Below are positions 5,332 through 6,111 of a stretch of DNA of 6,111 bases, piece by piece; within the stretch, counting starts at the first letter, position 1, and the number at the start of each line of letters is the position of its first letter. Source of the stretch: an uncultured Methanobrevibacter sp. (lineage in GTDB: Archaea > Methanobacteriota > Methanobacteria > Methanobacteriales > Methanobacteriaceae). Under the pieces are notes generated by a model. That model worked only from the letters and a program-made list of their open reading frames with translations, was not told the DNA's origin and did not search any database. The stretch spans positions 1 through 6,111 of the forward strand of contig CADBMS010000005.1 in assembly GCA_902795935.1 (NCBI GenBank). Direction: 5' to 3'. Position numbers and translations under genes: made by a program.

Positions 5332-6111
5332 ATGAAAAAGATGTAATACAGATTAAATTTAGATAAATCAGACTCAAATTATATTTTATTTGAAAGAAAT
5401 ATTTAAGATTATCGATTCTAGAAAATCATCACAAATAATTGCCTAAAACGGGATTAAAAAGAATAAAAAGTTCAAAGATATGCTAAAAATATATTTATCA
5501 CTTCATTTTTTAAATACAACATATATTTTGTATTAGAATAGTTAAATCATAAAAATAACTTGTTAAAACACTTTAACATAGATTATATATGGGGGCCTCA
5601 AAAATTTTATGAATATGTGGCCCGTTATGATGCTGAAACTCTTTTAAAAATTAGTAATTATATTTTAAAGAGTTTTAATGTTTCTAAAAAGCGTGGAAGG
5701 AGTACATTCATTGTTGATACTACAAGTATCCAATTAGACATCAATTTTTTAGTGAAAAATATGGTAAAAAATACTTAGATTTCATTGGATTAAAATGGGG
5801 TTATTCTCAGTCTAATATGTTATTATATTGGATTTAAAGCCACTGTTATGATGGAATACGACACAGCAAAGCCCGTTATGATTTTATTCCATCCAAGATC
5901 GTCAAATGATTCTAAACTATTTGATGAAATAATGGAAGAAGGATGTAAAAGGAAGATAATCCGTTAAAGAGACACTATAATCTTTGATAAAGATTATTAC
6001 AGTTATAAAAACTATCAAAGGAATTTTAAAGTATAAAATCATTTCTTTTATTTTTCCAAATTAATTTCAATAAAAACGACCTAAAAAACTTATTAAACTA
6101 CTCATTAGAAA
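5331..6111 (+). mobile_element. Remnant of an insertion sequence (left part)
   Basis: The element is defined by the transposase pseudogene. Its true left end is not fixed; it may lie anywhere from about 5021, where GGCTTTGTAGAAAACC looks IS-end-like, to 5331. No target duplication or matching inverted repeat can be seen because the right end is outside the window. It can no longer move by its own enzyme. Confidence 0.55.
5332..6111 (+). pseudogene. Decayed DDE (IS4-like) transposase, runs off right edge
   Basis: Pieces in all three plus frames join into one transposase. Frame 1 from the ATG at 5332 gives DKSDSNYILFERNI. Frame 2 (about 5408-5525) gives IIDSRKSSQIIA and KDMLKIYLSLHFLNTTY. Frame 1 (5542-5748) gives LLKHFNIDYIWGPQKFYEYVARYDAETLL up to FIVDTTSIQLDIN. 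Frame 3 gives SEKYGKKYLDFIGLKWGYSQS. Frame 1 again gives YYIGFKATVMMEYDTAKPV, SNDSKLFDEIMEE and TIIFDKDYYSYKNY. Frames 2 and 3 then carry the reading to the window end. VDTTS and IFDKDYYSY fit the first two acidic residues of a DDE nuclease; the third would lie beyond the edge. Stops occur at 5344, 5444, 5539 and 5965, and there are at least six frameshifts, one by loss of a T at 5745-5750. The only longer ORF (5560-5778, TTG start, 72 residues) is a fragment of this, not a gene. The start at 5332 is tentative and the exact IS family is unsure. Confidence 0.8.

Noticed and set aside
5560..5778. Independent 72-residue gene with TTG start
   Set aside because: Homologous-looking sequence continues on both sides in other frames. 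It is one fragment of the transposase pseudogene.

Overview
The window looks like a piece of a low-GC methanogenic archaeon of the Methanobrevibacter/Methanosphaera type (Methanobacteriales). The support is very AT-rich DNA, GGTGAT-type Shine-Dalgarno sites just before ATG starts, TATA-like boxes with short predicted leaders, T-run terminators, and the gene content: a ThiF/MoeB-like protein, an FdhD-like protein, an Fe-S flavoprotein and a decayed insertion sequence. The genus is inferred from style and content, not from a marker gene.

Layout. (1) 1-312: C-terminal end of a ThiF/MoeB/HesA-family adenylyltransferase, cut by the left edge. It converges on (2) 423-1226, minus strand: an FdhD-family protein. 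A long near-perfect AT palindrome (349-379) lies between them and probably acts as a terminator for both. (3) 1439-2644: a GMC-like FAD oxidoreductase with a ferredoxin-type CxxCxxCxxxC motif, transcribed divergently from fdhD across a 212-bp AT-rich control region. (4) 2717-3590 and on to 4992: a probable drug-response operon. It has a perfect 9-bp-arm palindrome, a MarR-family regulator, a broken VOC (glyoxalase/bleomycin-resistance-like) gene, and a 14-TM MFS exporter of the DHA2 type. (5) 4993-5331: AT-rich, with a terminator-like hairpin and no gene seen. (6) 5332-6111: a heavily frameshifted DDE transposase remnant that runs off the right edge.

How the genes may fit together. ThiF/MoeB-like and FdhD-like proteins both belong to sulfur transfer for the molybdenum/tungsten pterin cofactor, so the left third may concern formate dehydrogenase or formylmethanofuran dehydrogenase maturation. 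Both have lost cysteines that better-studied homologues use. The MarR and MFS genes make a classic self-regulated efflux module in which the middle gene has decayed.

I did not find a clearly new multi-gene system. The points most worth checking are the FdhD without its CxxC, the Fe-S GMC protein, the strong operator-like palindrome before marR, and the two pseudogenes that an ORF caller would miss or misreport.
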